From the NCBI GenBank assembly GCA_016194905.1, contig JACQAP010000029.1, forward strand, positions 62,001 through 126,000: DNA of 64,000 bases, in the 5' to 3' direction. Positions 45,025 through 53,241 of this stretch are shown in pieces; positions within the stretch are counted from its first letter, which is position 1; every line of letters begins with the position of its first letter. The DNA is from Betaproteobacteria bacterium (GTDB lineage Bacteria; Pseudomonadota; Gammaproteobacteria; Burkholderiales; JACQAP01). The position numbers and the translations under genes were made by a program. The notes under the pieces are model-generated. The model searched no databases. It was not told where the DNA came from and saw only the letters and a list, made by a program, of their open reading frames with translations.

Positions 45025-45237
45025 CTACCGTCGTCCCATGACGTTCGACGGATAGCGGGACGAAGATCCGCTATGTGTGCGAACAACGCTGGCCTCTTTC
45101 TTCGCGGAGACGTCGCTTCCGCGTTTGTCGGTAATCGAAGGGTTGTTCTCCTGCAAATCCATTGGCTCCTTTGCGGCATCCGCCAGTACGGCAAATCCGC
45201 TCAGGGTCAGTAATACGATCGTCGTGACGATGCGCAT
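45025..45237 (-). CDS. Very small exported protein, charged
   Basis: 70 residues with signal peptide MRIVTTIVLLTLSGFAVLADA and GGAGTCC before the ATG. The mature part is polar (AKEPMDLQENNPSITDKRGS) and lacks Cys. No family recognised. It lies between two other short exported-protein genes on the same strand. The 273 bases between it and the gene at 44536 hold nothing recognisable. Confidence 0.45.
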   Translation of the reverse strand: MRIVTTIVLLTLSGFAVLADAAKEPMDLQENNPSITDKRGSDVSAKKEASVVRTHSGSSSRYPSNVMGRR

Positions 45238-45360
45238 GATGGACTCCTATCTTGTCTTGTTTAGTAGCGATGGGTTGCCGCGCGCTTGATGCGCGCACGC
45301 AATGGACCATCGAAGCCGTTACGACTCAGCTCGCGATGAGCCTTGCCGCAACGTAAACAG

Positions 45361-45723
45361 CTAGACCAGAAGGAAGTCCGTGTGAGGGGGGTGCTCGGGA
45401 GGCGTCGTTACGAAAGTCACCACGCTCCAGGGCATCCGCAGGCCAAGCGCGAGCGCTGGCTTTAGCGGTAGCGAGGAGTGGGCGTCTTTAACGAAAGAAG
45501 CGGGACAAAAAACGCAGGAAAAACAGAGCTTGCATGCCGCACTACCGTAATTGGTTGCCGGCATTTGCTGGCAGTCCATCTGCTCCGCAGGTGTGGACAT
45601 ATTCTTCGCGTCGTCCCCGATCGCGGCCGGACAAAGGGAGGAACTGGCCGCGGCAACCGCCTGGAATGGCAGCCACAAGGCTACTCCGAGTACAAGTACC
45701 CGGATCAGCAAGGAGTGGATCAT
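45361..45723 (-). CDS. Small exported Cys-rich protein
   Basis: 120 residues from the ATG at 45723. Signal segment IRVLVLGVALWLPFQAVAA, then DCQQMPATNYGSAACKLCFS followed by CVFCPASF, giving a CxxCxxCxxC ladder, and an end EHPPHTDFLLV. General layout (signal, linker, Cys ladder, hydrophobic stretch, Pro-rich end) matches the proteins at 60142 and 28266. It lies next to the DUF2282-type bufferin gene. Role unknown; metal binding probable from the Cys ladder. Confidence 0.6.
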   Translation of the reverse strand: MIHSLLIRVLVLGVALWLPFQAVAAASSSLCPAAIGDDAKNMSTPAEQMDCQQMPATNYGSAACKLCFSCVFCPASFVKDAHSSLPLKPALALGLRMPWSVVTFVTTPPEHPPHTDFLLV

Positions 45724-45878
45724 CTGGTCAATCCGTAGACGGTGTGCATATTCGTTAGGTCCGGCGATTTCGAGAAAGTTCGGCTCCACCATGAACTTTT
45801 TGGCCGGGCCGCTTGCTCGTTATCTCCAGTGCGGCTTACGGCATCCGAGGGCAATCAATCAGCGCGCATTGATCCTCG

Positions 45879-46148
45879 CTACCCCTCGATCGGCTTGAGA
45901 CTGCCGCCGACAATCTTTTCGCAAGTGCCCGCGGGGATGTAGATCCAGGCGTCCCCGACACGGTCCCGCTTGACCGTGCCGCCGCAAGCCGTCTTCGCAG
46001 TAAAGCAGTCGTTTTTCCCTGCCTTGGCGACCCCGTAGCACTTCTCATACTTCCAGGTCGGCTTCTCTGGGTGCACCTGCGCACCGGCGGCGGTCGCAAG
46101 CAACATGGAAATTGCCGGGGCGATCGTTGCGTGTTCGAATTTGTTCAT
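45879..46148 (-). CDS. DUF2282 / BufA1-type exported peptide (bufferin-like)
   Basis: 89 residues with AAAGGAG upstream. Signal peptide to about residue 23 (ISMLLATAAGA), then YEKCYGVAKAGKNDCFTAKT followed by ACGGTVKRD and GTCEKIVGG. KCYGVAKAGKNDC is the DUF2282 signature; members are bufferin precursors that chelate copper after modification by a DUF692 enzyme. Usual family members have a second C-G block AGTSKVDYQ-like (here CGGTVKRDRVGDAW). The normal partner genes (DUF692, DUF2063, DoxX) are absent from this window. Confidence 0.85.
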   Translation of the reverse strand: MNKFEHATIAPAISMLLATAAGAQVHPEKPTWKYEKCYGVAKAGKNDCFTAKTACGGTVKRDRVGDAWIYIPAGTCEKIVGGSLKPIEG

Positions 46149-46198
46149 GATTCATTTCTCCTTTCAGTTGTCCAGATTAATGTCTTCAGATGTGCGGC

Positions 46199-47344
46199 TC
46201 ACAGCGTCAGCCGTACCCCACCGAGCAGGACGGTGCCATCGAAACGGCCGGCTGACCCGCCCTCGTCGTCGAAGCGATATCGATAGGCGGCGGCAAATAG
46301 ACGCATCCGTGTGCTGATGCGATATGAGATTCCAAATTGCGCCACGTTCAGCACATCTGCTCCAGGGAGGCCCGTATCGCCTTCGCTGCGTGCTCGCTGC
46401 GCATAGCCGCCGATAGTCCAGGGGCCCGTGTTGTAGTTCGCGCTGACGCTCACGCCATGAGCGTCGGTCAGGTACGGACCACGGACGAGTCCCGAGTCGC
46501 CGTCGTAAGTGAACGCAGCGCCGAGTGTCAGCGCGTCAACGAACGTGGCACTGATTCCAGCATTCAGCGAGTGAAGATCGCTGACGGTGAGGTTGCCGGT
46601 CGAGTCGCGACCGCCTCGTGCATACGCGAAACTGCCGCCAAATTTATAAACGGTTCGCCCGGTATAAATCTCACGGGTAACACCTGCCTGTGCGATATCC
46701 TTGAATCGGCTTTTCTGATCTTCTGCATCCGGAGAATACGACGCGCCGAACTGCCATCCGTTGGTCTTGGGTGCAATGTAGATCAGTTTTCCCGATTGGT
46801 CGTTGAAGAGCGTGGTGGCGAAGCCAAGTGTCGAGATCGTGTCGATGCGTGCGGCCAGCGCCGGTGAGAGAAAGGCGGTGGCGAGCGTACCCCCGGGATC
46901 GAGTCCCCGCCCGGAAGACACACTGAATTCTGCTCCGGTAAACGTGAAGTTATTGGGTGCATAACCTGTAAGGGTCACCGGCAATCCCTGACGTTTGCCC
47001 AGTTCCAGTCGCCCCCATTCACCGAGCGCGAGCACGCTGCGCTCGCCCGCCTGGAGGTTGTCTTCCGGTGAGGACAACACCTCGGCGCGTACGCCGAACG
47101 CAGTGCCCGAGGCCGAATGGCGCAAAGCGAGCAGGCGCAGACCGGCGTCTACCCTCGAATCACCTCTTGCCTCTTCGCCATCCTCGTCAAAGCTGCGGCC
47201 GGCGACAATATTGGCGTAGCCCTCGGCGGTCAGGCTCCAGGGCGTACGCTCAAACGCCATTTGGGCGAACGTGACCGGGCTCACTGCAACGCAGCCGACT
47301 AATGCAGCAACACGCCAAGCCGTGCCCCAGGGTTTGTATGCCAA
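46199..47344 (-). CDS. Porin, second copy
   Basis: 381 residues. Signal peptide to about 28 (ALVGCVAVSPVTFAQ), then porin strands (TAEGYANIVAGRSF, LGEWGRLELGKRQGLPVTLT) with the porin constriction-loop-like FTGAEFSVSSGRGLDPGG, and a C-terminus LLGGVRLTL. It is divergent from the porin at 30795. Beta-barrel assembly normally needs a C-terminal Phe/Tyr; Leu here is less usual. It lies 50 bases after the DUF2282-type gene. Metal or anion uptake cannot be told from sequence. Confidence 0.8.
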   Translation of the reverse strand: MAYKPWGTAWRVAALVGCVAVSPVTFAQMAFERTPWSLTAEGYANIVAGRSFDEDGEEARGDSRVDAGLRLLALRHSASGTAFGVRAEVLSSPEDNLQAGERSVLALGEWGRLELGKRQGLPVTLTGYAPNNFTFTGAEFSVSSGRGLDPGGTLATAFLSPALAARIDTISTLGFATTLFNDQSGKLIYIAPKTNGWQFGASYSPDAEDQKSRFKDIAQAGVTREIYTGRTVYKFGGSFAYARGGRDSTGNLTVSDLHSLNAGISATFVDALTLGAAFTYDGDSGLVRGPYLTDAHGVSVSANYNTGPWTIGGYAQRARSEGDTGLPGADVLNVAQFGISYRISTRMRLFAAAYRYRFDDEGGSAGRFDGTVLLGGVRLTL

Positions 47345-47547
47345 TGACAGACTCCTCGATATGGTTCGTGCGCACAGAATCCTGGCGCACGGGAGGAAGT
47401 CTGGTCCGAAGATGTCACGCCGCCGTCACGAAAGCTTCACGAATTCCATCGGCAAGACGTTGGCCGGCAAGCTTGTTGATCTGCTCCGGGATTGCCGAGG
47501 TCAATCACCCGGTTTCCATCCCGCAGTCATGGCGTTTACCGAAGATG

Positions 47548-48634
47548 TCAGTGCAGGTGGCGGTGGTGCGTATCGGGAAAATGCGGATGTGTATGCGTCG
47601 ACGGCTCGTGAACATGCGGGTGTTGGTGCGGAATGTCTGCCGATTGTCCCTCTGTATGTGGATGTTGATGGTGCACGTCATGTTCGTGTCCGTGTTCATG
47701 GTCGAGTGGCTCGTGAGAGTGTCGGTGATCGTGCCGCTCAGTGAGATGCAGCCACACGCCGGCCCCCATCAGCGCGCCGGCGAGCGTTAACTGGACCGTC
47801 ACAGGTTCGCCGAGCAAGGGAAGGGCGATCAAAGCGCCGGCGAAGGGAGCGGTGGAGAAGTAGGCACCGGTGCGCGCTGTCCCAAGATGGCGCAGCGCGA
47901 CAACGAAGAGCGCGAGGCTGACGCCATAGCCGAGGAAGCCGATTCCGCCTGCGGCGATCAGGATCTTCGTCCCGGGCAATGTGCCGCCGGAGGCCAGTGC
48001 GAATCCCGTATTCATGGCGCCTGCCGTCAGCCCCTTCACCATTGCGACAAAAGTCGCGTCGGCCAACGACACCTTGCGGGTGAGATTATTGTCGATCGCC
48101 CAGGCGAGACACGCGCCCAACACGGCAAGCCCGGGGAGGGCAACGCCGAACCCGGCCTCGCCTGGCCAGGACAGAACGACGGCCCCCGCCACGATTAGCG
48201 CCATCCCGAGTGCAATGCGGCGATCGAAGTTCTCGCGGAAGACGAACCATGCCAGCAGCGCCGTGAAGACGCCTTCTGCATTCAGTAACAGCGACGCGCC
48301 CGACGCCGACATGTTTGCCAGTCCCCACATCAACAGCACCGGGCCGACAACGCCACCCGAAGCAATCGCGCCGGTCAACCAGCCGAACTCACTCCTCGTC
48401 AGTCTGACTGGCTCGGCCCGCCGCAAGAGTCGCAGTGCGAAAAGTCCGAGTCCCGATCCCAGGTAAAGTAGTCCCGCGAGCAGCCAGGGGCTCACCGGGC
48501 CGAGCAGCAACTTCGCTGCGGGGGTTGCCGGCGCCGAACAGAACAGCGGCACCAAACGCCGCGAGTACACCCCGGTTGCACAAGGCGTTCAAATACTTGC
48601 CCCGGCTGCGTACGCAAGGCGGACCCTTGCGCAC
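47548..48634 (-). pseudogene. EamA-family transporter with a frameshift near the N-terminus and a long His-rich tail
   Basis: Two frames together encode a DMT/EamA transporter of about 345 residues. Frame one gives RGVLAAFGAAVLFGAG; an extra base near 48525-48526 shifts to frame two, which continues TPAAKLLLGPVSPWLLAGLL and runs through about ten helices. The last 70 residues are very His-rich (HDHRHSHEPLDHEHGHEHDV...). Either a sequencing error or a recent inactivating insertion; translation might also start internally at 48570. His tails are common in Zn/Ni/Co carriers, so metal or metal-metallophore export is plausible. Confidence 0.75.
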
Positions 48635-48708
48635 CTCTTTAAGATAGACAGAACCTTTCGCACCATGGTGTCGAGTCTTTAATCCTTATTCGTTGACGAG
48701 GAGATCCA

Positions 48709-49125
48709 TCAGGTGTTGTCATGAGCCAGCGTTTCAATGATCGGGCATCTGATCCTTCCGCCGCCGGCGCCGCACTGGGCTATCAGATTCTTTAAGGTAC
48801 GGCGCATGCGGTTGAGGTCCGCAATCCGGGCCTCTACGGTGGCCAGTTTCTTCGCGGCCAAACTTTGGGCCTTGCTGCAACTCCGACCATCCTCGAGGGC
48901 AAGCAGATTCTTCACTTCAGCCAAGGTGAATCCGAGCTGCTGTGCGCGCTTGATGAAGCGAACCCGTGTTGCGATCTCCGGCGGGTAATCGCGAAAACTT
49001 CCATAGACCCGCTTAGGCACAGGTACCAGCCCCATCCGCTGATAGTACCTGACGGTTTCTACATTAACCCCTGCAGCGCGCGCGACGCCGCCAATCGTCG
49101 ACTCCTTGGGTTCTTTCATGTGCAT
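48709..49125 (-). CDS. merR: Mercury-type MerR regulator
   Basis: 138 residues (an ATG two codons later is possible). HTH at 9-50 (TIGGVARAAGVNVETVRYYQ), and Hg-binding Cys at 83, 118 and 127, matching the MerR triad. It is divergent from merT with a mer-type operator between (49142-49157). It should repress merTP without Hg2+ and activate it with Hg2+. It is 65 bases from merT, the classical arrangement. Confidence 0.92.
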   Translation of the reverse strand: MHMKEPKESTIGGVARAAGVNVETVRYYQRMGLVPVPKRVYGSFRDYPPEIATRVRFIKRAQQLGFTLAEVKNLLALEDGRSCSKAQSLAAKKLATVEARIADLNRMRRTLKNLIAQCGAGGGRIRCPIIETLAHDNT

Positions 49126-49135
49126 CCCTTTGCGC

Positions 49136-49166
49136 TTGAATCCGTACCAGTGTACGGGTTTAAGAT
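49136..49166 (+). promoter_or_regulatory. mer promoter and MerR operator
   Basis: -35 TTGAAT (49136-49141), 19-bp spacer, -10 TAAGAT (49161-49166). The spacer holds the dyad CCGTAC-cagt-GTACGG at 49142-49157. This is the overlong MerR-controlled promoter, reading toward merT and overlapping merR control. Confidence 0.85.
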
Positions 49167-49190
49167 TGTGTCAGAAGGAGAGAAGTTCCC

Positions 49191-49541
49191 ATGCAATCGC
49201 CACCCTCTGCCCGCACGTCTTTGGCTGCGGGCGCGCTCGCCGCGCTCGGCGCCACCGCCTGTTGTCTCGGTCCGTTACTGCTGGTCACGCTCGGAATCGG
49301 GGGTGTCTGGGTAAGCGGCCTGAGCGCGCTGGAGCCGTTCCGGCCGATCTTCATCGGTGGTTCGGCGCTGTTCTTCGGCGTGGCATTTCATCGGCTCTAC
49401 GTCGTCCCGCGGCGGTGTGCGCCCGGCGAAGCCTGTGCGGTGCCCGCGACGCTCGTTCGACAGAAAATCGCGCTCTGGATTCTTCTGATCATTGCCGCCG
49501 CAATGCTCCTGTTCCCCCTCTACGCGCACTGGTTCTATTGA
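49191..49541 (+). CDS. merT: Mercuric ion transporter MerT
   Basis: 116 residues with three hydrophobic helices. The first carries the Hg-binding pair in GATACCLGPLLLV. A cytoplasmic-loop pair also appears (RRCAPGEACAVP). It receives Hg2+ from MerP in the periplasm and moves it to the cytoplasm. RBS GGAG lies upstream of the ATG. It is 12 bases before merP. No merA follows, so imported mercury would have to be handled elsewhere. Confidence 0.92.
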   Translation: MQSPPSARTSLAAGALAALGATACCLGPLLLVTLGIGGVWVSGLSALEPFRPIFIGGSALFFGVAFHRLYVVPRRCAPGEACAVPATLVRQKIALWILLIIAAAMLLFPLYAHWFY

Positions 49542-49553
49542 AAGGAACCCATC

Positions 49554-49841
49554 ATGTTCCGGTCCTTCATGTTTGTGATATTCCTGGCTCTCTCCCCGGG
49601 CATCTTTGCCGCTGACGCAATCAAGACAGTGACGCTGGGAGTGCAGGGCATGACTTGTGCAGCTTGCCCCATCACGGTCAAAACCGCGTTGAAAAGAGTT
49701 CCGGGTGTGTCCGACGTCAAAGTGGATTACAAAACCGGGATTGCCGAGGTCAATTATGACCCAAAGAAAACCAGTCCTGATGAACTGGCGAAGGCGATAA
49801 CATCAGTTGGATTCCCGACGTCCGTCAGAGGGGTGCACTAA
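49554..49841 (+). CDS. merP: Periplasmic mercury-binding protein MerP
   Basis: 95 residues: signal peptide to about 20 (FVIFLALSPGIFAAD), then an HMA fold with the metal-binding GMTCAACPITVKTALK. Length and motif match MerP. It collects Hg2+ in the periplasm for MerT. It is preceded by AAAGGAACC. Its last base is the first base of the next gene. Confidence 0.93.
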   Translation: MFRSFMFVIFLALSPGIFAADAIKTVTLGVQGMTCAACPITVKTALKRVPGVSDVKVDYKTGIAEVNYDPKKTSPDELAKAITSVGFPTSVRGVH

Positions 49842-50050
49842 TGACGCTTGTGCTGGAAAGCATGATCACCTGCCCAAAATGCGGCTTTGACAAGGAAGAA
49901 ATCATGCCGACCGACGCATGTTTGTTCTTTTATGAGTGTACGAATTGCAGGGCGCTTCTCCGCCCGGAACCGGGCGACTGCTGCGTGTTCTGCAGCTATG
50001 GCACGGAAAAGTGTCCTCCGAAACAGTATGAGCATGGCTGCTGTGGTTAA
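49841..50050 (+). CDS. Small GDCCVxC-motif protein of mer operons
   Basis: 69 residues with ten Cys: ITCPKCGFDKEEIMPTDACL, ECTNCRALL, PGDCCVFCSYG and HGCCG. The GDCCVFC block is what defines this family, commonly placed in mercury operons. Its start overlaps the merP stop (TAATG), so it is translationally coupled. The Cys content suggests Hg2+ or Zn2+ binding in the cytoplasm (no signal peptide). The reaction, if any, is unknown. Confidence 0.85.
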   Translation: MTLVLESMITCPKCGFDKEEIMPTDACLFFYECTNCRALLRPEPGDCCVFCSYGTEKCPPKQYEHGCCG

Positions 50051-50266
50051 TTCAGTCGTTCCGCGATGCGACTTTGCCGTGCAGTCACGACTTTCGAAGG
50101 TATGTTGCGAGCGTAGTGTCAATGCCATCTGGCGAGCATCGCAAGCGACTGATTCACATAAAGCAAAAAATACAGGCTAAACTTTTGACTGGCGGATTTC
50201 GAAGTCTTGCGCAGTGAAAGTGTAACGCCCGACCCTCGAGCGTCACCTGAAGCCAAGGCGAGCATA

Positions 50267-50986
50267 GTGGCAGCAAATTCAAGCGCATTGGTTCTTTTTT
50301 CCGGCGGGCAGGACTCCACGACTTGTCTCGCCTCAGCGCTGACGCGCTTCGGTCGTGTTGAGACTGTCGGATTTGACTATGGCCAGCGGCATGCGATCGA
50401 ACTCGAATGCCGAAACAAGGTGTTGGCGAGTATACGGTCACAATTCCCGGTTTGGGGGCAGCGGCTCGGTGAAGATAAGGTGCTTGAATTGGGACTTTTT
50501 AAGACGATCAGCGACACGGCGCTTACTCGTGACGTGGCCATCGAGATCGACGAAAGCGGTCTGCCCACCACTTTTGTTCCGGGGCGTAACATTCTTTTTC
50601 TCGCTGCGGCAGCGGCTGTGGCCTACCGGCGTGGCCATAAAATCATCGTAGGAGGGATGTGCGAGACCGACTTTTCGGGTTATCCGGACTGCCGAGATGA
50701 CACGATCAAGGCGGTGCAGGTGGCGCTCAACCTCGGTATGGACAAACGCTTTGTAATCGACACTCCGCTTATGCGAATTGATAAGGCCGCAACCTGGTGT
50801 CTTGCTCACGAGCTTGGCGGTGACAAGTTGGTGGATCTCATCGTCGAGGACACACACACCTGCTACCTCGGTGATCGCTCGCGGCGGTGGGACTGGGGCT
50901 ATGGGTGTGGTAGTTGTCCGGCTTGTGAATTACGCGCACGAGGCTACGCGGCTTTTCGTGGCAGGGAGGGCCCCTCCGTCGTATGA
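50267..50986 (+). CDS. queC: 7-cyano-7-deazaguanine synthase QueC
   Basis: 239 residues from the GTG at 50267 with AAGG upstream; a TTG at 50207 in the same frame is possible but adds a stretch unlike the family. PP-loop [15 protein letters not shown] near the N-terminus; zinc Cys near the C-terminus in [16 protein letters not shown]. It converts CDG to preQ0 with ATP and ammonia in queuosine biosynthesis. Overlaps queE by four bases. The gap 50051-50266 shows nothing recognisable; no preQ1 riboswitch was seen. Confidence 0.92.
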   Translation: MAANSSALVLFSGGQDSTTCLASALTRFGRVETVGFDYGQRHAIELECRNKVLASIRSQFPVWGQRLGEDKVLELGLFKTISDTALTRDVAIEIDESGLPTTFVPGRNILFLAAAAAVAYRRGHKIIVGGMCETDFSGYPDCRDDTIKAVQVALNLGMDKRFVIDTPLMRIDKAATWCLAHELGGDKLVDLIVEDTHTCYLGDRSRRWDWGYGCGSCPACELRARGYAAFRGREGPSVV

Positions 50987-51618
50987 CTTATGCGGTAAAG
51001 GAAATTTTCTTCACCCTCCAGGGAGAGGGCGCAAACATGGGGCGCGCGGCCGTCTTCTGCCGGTTTGCAGGCTGTAATCTCTGGAGCGGGCAAGAGAAAG
51101 ACCGGGCAACCGCAGTCTGTAATTTCTGCGATACAGAGTTCGTCGGTGTGGACGGAGTCAATGGTGGCAAGTACCGCTCGGCTGAGGATTTGGCGGCGCA
51201 GATCGAGCGAATTTGGTTAGCCGAGGACGAAAGCAGGCGGTTCGTAGTCTGCACGGGAGGAGAGCCCCTCCTGCAGATGGACTCCGCGTTGACCGAGGCG
51301 TTACACGCACGTGGCTTCGTGATCGCCGTGGAAACGAATGGCACGGTCGCGGCACCCGCTGGCTTGGATTGGATCTGCGTGAGTCCTAAAGCCGGTAGCG
51401 CTGTCGTCCAACGAAATGGCGATGAGCTGAAACTTGTTTTCCCGCAATCCGGCGCCGAACCGGGCAAGTTCGAAGACTGGGACTTCGAACATTTTTTTCT
51501 GCAACCCATGGATGGACCGCAGATAGGTGAGAACACTACGCTGGCGGTCCAGTACTGCCTGCAGCATCCCCAATGGCGGCTAAGCCCGCAGACGCACAAA
51601 TTCATCGGCATTCCATAG
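50983..51618 (+). CDS. queE: 7-carboxy-7-deazaguanine synthase QueE
   Basis: 211 residues. It begins [20 protein letters not shown] and has the radical-SAM Cys cluster in the modified CX14CX2C form: [29 protein letters not shown] is the SAM-binding GGE motif. It makes CDG from carboxy-tetrahydropterin, the step before QueC. Length is normal. Overlapping with queC implies one transcript; its substrate-making partner queD follows but is broken. Confidence 0.93.
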   Translation: MTYAVKEIFFTLQGEGANMGRAAVFCRFAGCNLWSGQEKDRATAVCNFCDTEFVGVDGVNGGKYRSAEDLAAQIERIWLAEDESRRFVVCTGGEPLLQMDSALTEALHARGFVIAVETNGTVAAPAGLDWICVSPKAGSAVVQRNGDELKLVFPQSGAEPGKFEDWDFEHFFLQPMDGPQIGENTTLAVQYCLQHPQWRLSPQTHKFIGIP

Positions 51619-51655
51619 CATCAGTCCCATAGAACAGACATTGGAAGGTGGCAAT

Positions 51656-51784
51656 GTGAAGGTTTTCAAACGCTTTACCATCGATGCAGCGCATCGGCTT
51701 CCGGACATGCCGGAACTCCATGGCCACTCCTACAAGGTTGAGGTATGGTTTGAGGGGCCGGTCGTGGATGGTTACGTCATCTAG
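51656..51784 (+). pseudogene. queD: Truncated queD (6-carboxy-tetrahydropterin synthase)
   Basis: A GTG with GGAAGG upstream opens a frame of 42 codons: FKRFTIDAAHRLPDMP then ELHGHSYKVEVWFEGPV, ending at TAG. QueD is normally about 118-125 residues. Between DMP and ELHGHS the normal GHKC segment with the catalytic Cys is missing, and everything after DGYVI is lost. So it cannot be active. Nothing resembling the rest of QueD is seen before the convergent gene at 51886. A functional QueD elsewhere would be needed for queC/queE to matter. Confidence 0.8.
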
Positions 51785-51885
51785 ACCCCTCGCTGTAGAA
51801 GTCGCGACTTTTACACCTTCAAGATCCGGGCAAGCAGAAATCTGCCATTTCCAAGTCCGCTCAAGTACCGCCCAAGCCGATTAAG

Positions 51886-52344
51886 TCACCCGGTAAATCT
51901 TGTGCCAATCTGGCGACGTACGAACCAAACCACGAGTGGTGGCATTACGAGCCACTGAATCAAAGGCAGAAGCCCAGTCCCCAAGATCGGCAGGCGCGGC
52001 ATCGCGTCGCTGTAGACCCAGCGCTCGAGTACCCCGGTGGCCAGTGTTTCAAAGATAATTGTTGCTACAAGTCCGACGCCGATAAAGATTGCGATATCCG
52101 GTCTGCTCGGTTGTATGATCCAGCTTCTGGTCCTGGCAAAGAAAGCTGTGACCCAGAACGCGGCCAGCGCGATTCCCGCATCACCGAAAGTCGCCTGCGT
52201 ACAGGCCTTCACGCCCAGCCAGTGCGGCTGATCGGCCATCCCCCGGAAGAACGGCACCTGCCAGACCTCCCACCCCAGGTTGAGCAGGAAGGAGAAGATC
52301 ACCACGTTCAGTTCGGGTATTTTCAGCAATCCTTGAAATTTCAT
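51886..52344 (-). CDS. Hypothetical inner-membrane protein
   Basis: 152 residues with four to five hydrophobic segments (VVIFSFLLNLGWEVWQVPFF, ALAAFWVTAFFAR, IAIFIGVGLVATIIFETLA, LLPLIQWLVMPPLVVWFV). Several Trp and a conserved-looking GWEVWQVPFF suggest a defined family, but I do not recognise it. It is divergent from the ArsR-rhodanese gene and convergent with queD. Membrane location is clear; function unknown. Confidence 0.65.
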   Translation of the reverse strand: MKFQGLLKIPELNVVIFSFLLNLGWEVWQVPFFRGMADQPHWLGVKACTQATFGDAGIALAAFWVTAFFARTRSWIIQPSRPDIAIFIGVGLVATIIFETLATGVLERWVYSDAMPRLPILGTGLLPLIQWLVMPPLVVWFVRRQIGTRFTG

Positions 52345-52460
52345 CTGGTGGTCGGTTCAGTGCAGATTCCCTGGCCTCTCGGGCAACAGCCGTGCTATCC
52401 GGACAATTTAATCTGTCCCTGCTTACCGGCGGGTTTCCGTCTCACGATCCTAAACCCCGA

Positions 52461-52503
52461 TTGACAGATGTGGAGGATCGGGATTACATTCTAACGATCG
52501 TTA
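52461..52503 (+). promoter_or_regulatory. Promoter and operator of the ArsR-rhodanese operon
   Basis: -35 TTGACA (52461-52466), 17-bp spacer, -10 TTACAT (52484-52489), then a 12-bp perfect palindrome TAACGATCGTTA (52492-52503) across the expected transcription start, and another ATCGTT copy just after. Ideal place for repression by the ArsR-type protein encoded next. Confidence 0.7.
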
Positions 52504-52517
52504 GATCGTTAAATCGT

Positions 52518-53171
52518 ATGCGGGAACTGAAGAATCTTCTGTACGAGCAGGTTAGCCGAATCGGCAAGGCACTGGCGAGCCCCAAGCGCCTGGAACTCAT
52601 CGAGTTGCTGTGCCAAGGCGAGAAACCAGTAGAAATGCTGTCGCGGCAGGCGGATATCAGCGTCAAGCTGGCTAGCGCCCATCTTAAGGAACTGCGTAGT
52701 GCCCGGCTGGTGGAAACACGGAAGGAAGGCAAGTACGTGCTCTATCGGCTGGCGGACCATGGGGTCGCCGGCCTTTGGGTGAGCCTCCGGGGTTTGGCCG
52801 AAGAGCGCTTGGTCGATCTGCGGATGGGGCTTAACTCGCTTGTCACCCATGGCAATGATCTGCGGGGTGTAGACCGGGAAACGATCCTCAAACGCACAAA
52901 GAGCGGTGAGATCGTGGTTATCGACGTGCGCCCCGAGGACGAATTCGCGGCTGGACACCTTCCCTACGCGCGGTCACTGCCGCTCACCGAACTCAAAAGG
53001 CGGCTGGACGAATTGCCGAAGAACAAGCCGGTGGTGGCTTACTGCCGCGGCCCGTTCTGCATGATGGCAAAGGATGCAGTGCTGCTTCTGCAGAAGCGTG
53101 GCTTTCAAGCCTTCAAGCTGGACGACGGCGTGGCCGAATGGAGGGCGCGCGGGTTGCCGATCGAGCAGTAG
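52518..53171 (+). CDS. ArsR-type regulator fused to a rhodanese domain
   Basis: 217 residues from the ATG at 52518. Residues 10-90 are a winged HTH (SRIGKALASPKRLELIELLC, then ISVKLASAHLKELRSARLVE). Residues 115-215 are a rhodanese fold with active site YCRGPFC (Cys in CRGPFC) after DVRPEDEFAAGHLP. Fusion regulators of this kind often sense sulfide or persulfide and control sulfur-oxidation genes. A palindrome overlaps its promoter, suggesting self-control. It precedes the persulfide-dioxygenase-like hydrolase by 70 bases. Confidence 0.88.
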   Translation: MRELKNLLYEQVSRIGKALASPKRLELIELLCQGEKPVEMLSRQADISVKLASAHLKELRSARLVETRKEGKYVLYRLADHGVAGLWVSLRGLAEERLVDLRMGLNSLVTHGNDLRGVDRETILKRTKSGEIVVIDVRPEDEFAAGHLPYARSLPLTELKRRLDELPKNKPVVAYCRGPFCMMAKDAVLLLQKRGFQAFKLDDGVAEWRARGLPIEQ

Positions 53172-53241
53172 CATGCTCGGGGAGGACATGCTGATAGCAG
53201 TGTTCATTTTTAATGACCCGCCCTACGGGTAGGAGAAAGAA

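Noticed and set aside
50051-50266. preQ1 riboswitch before queC
   Set aside because: I looked for the short preQ1-I pseudoknot and its A-rich tail but found no matching stem.
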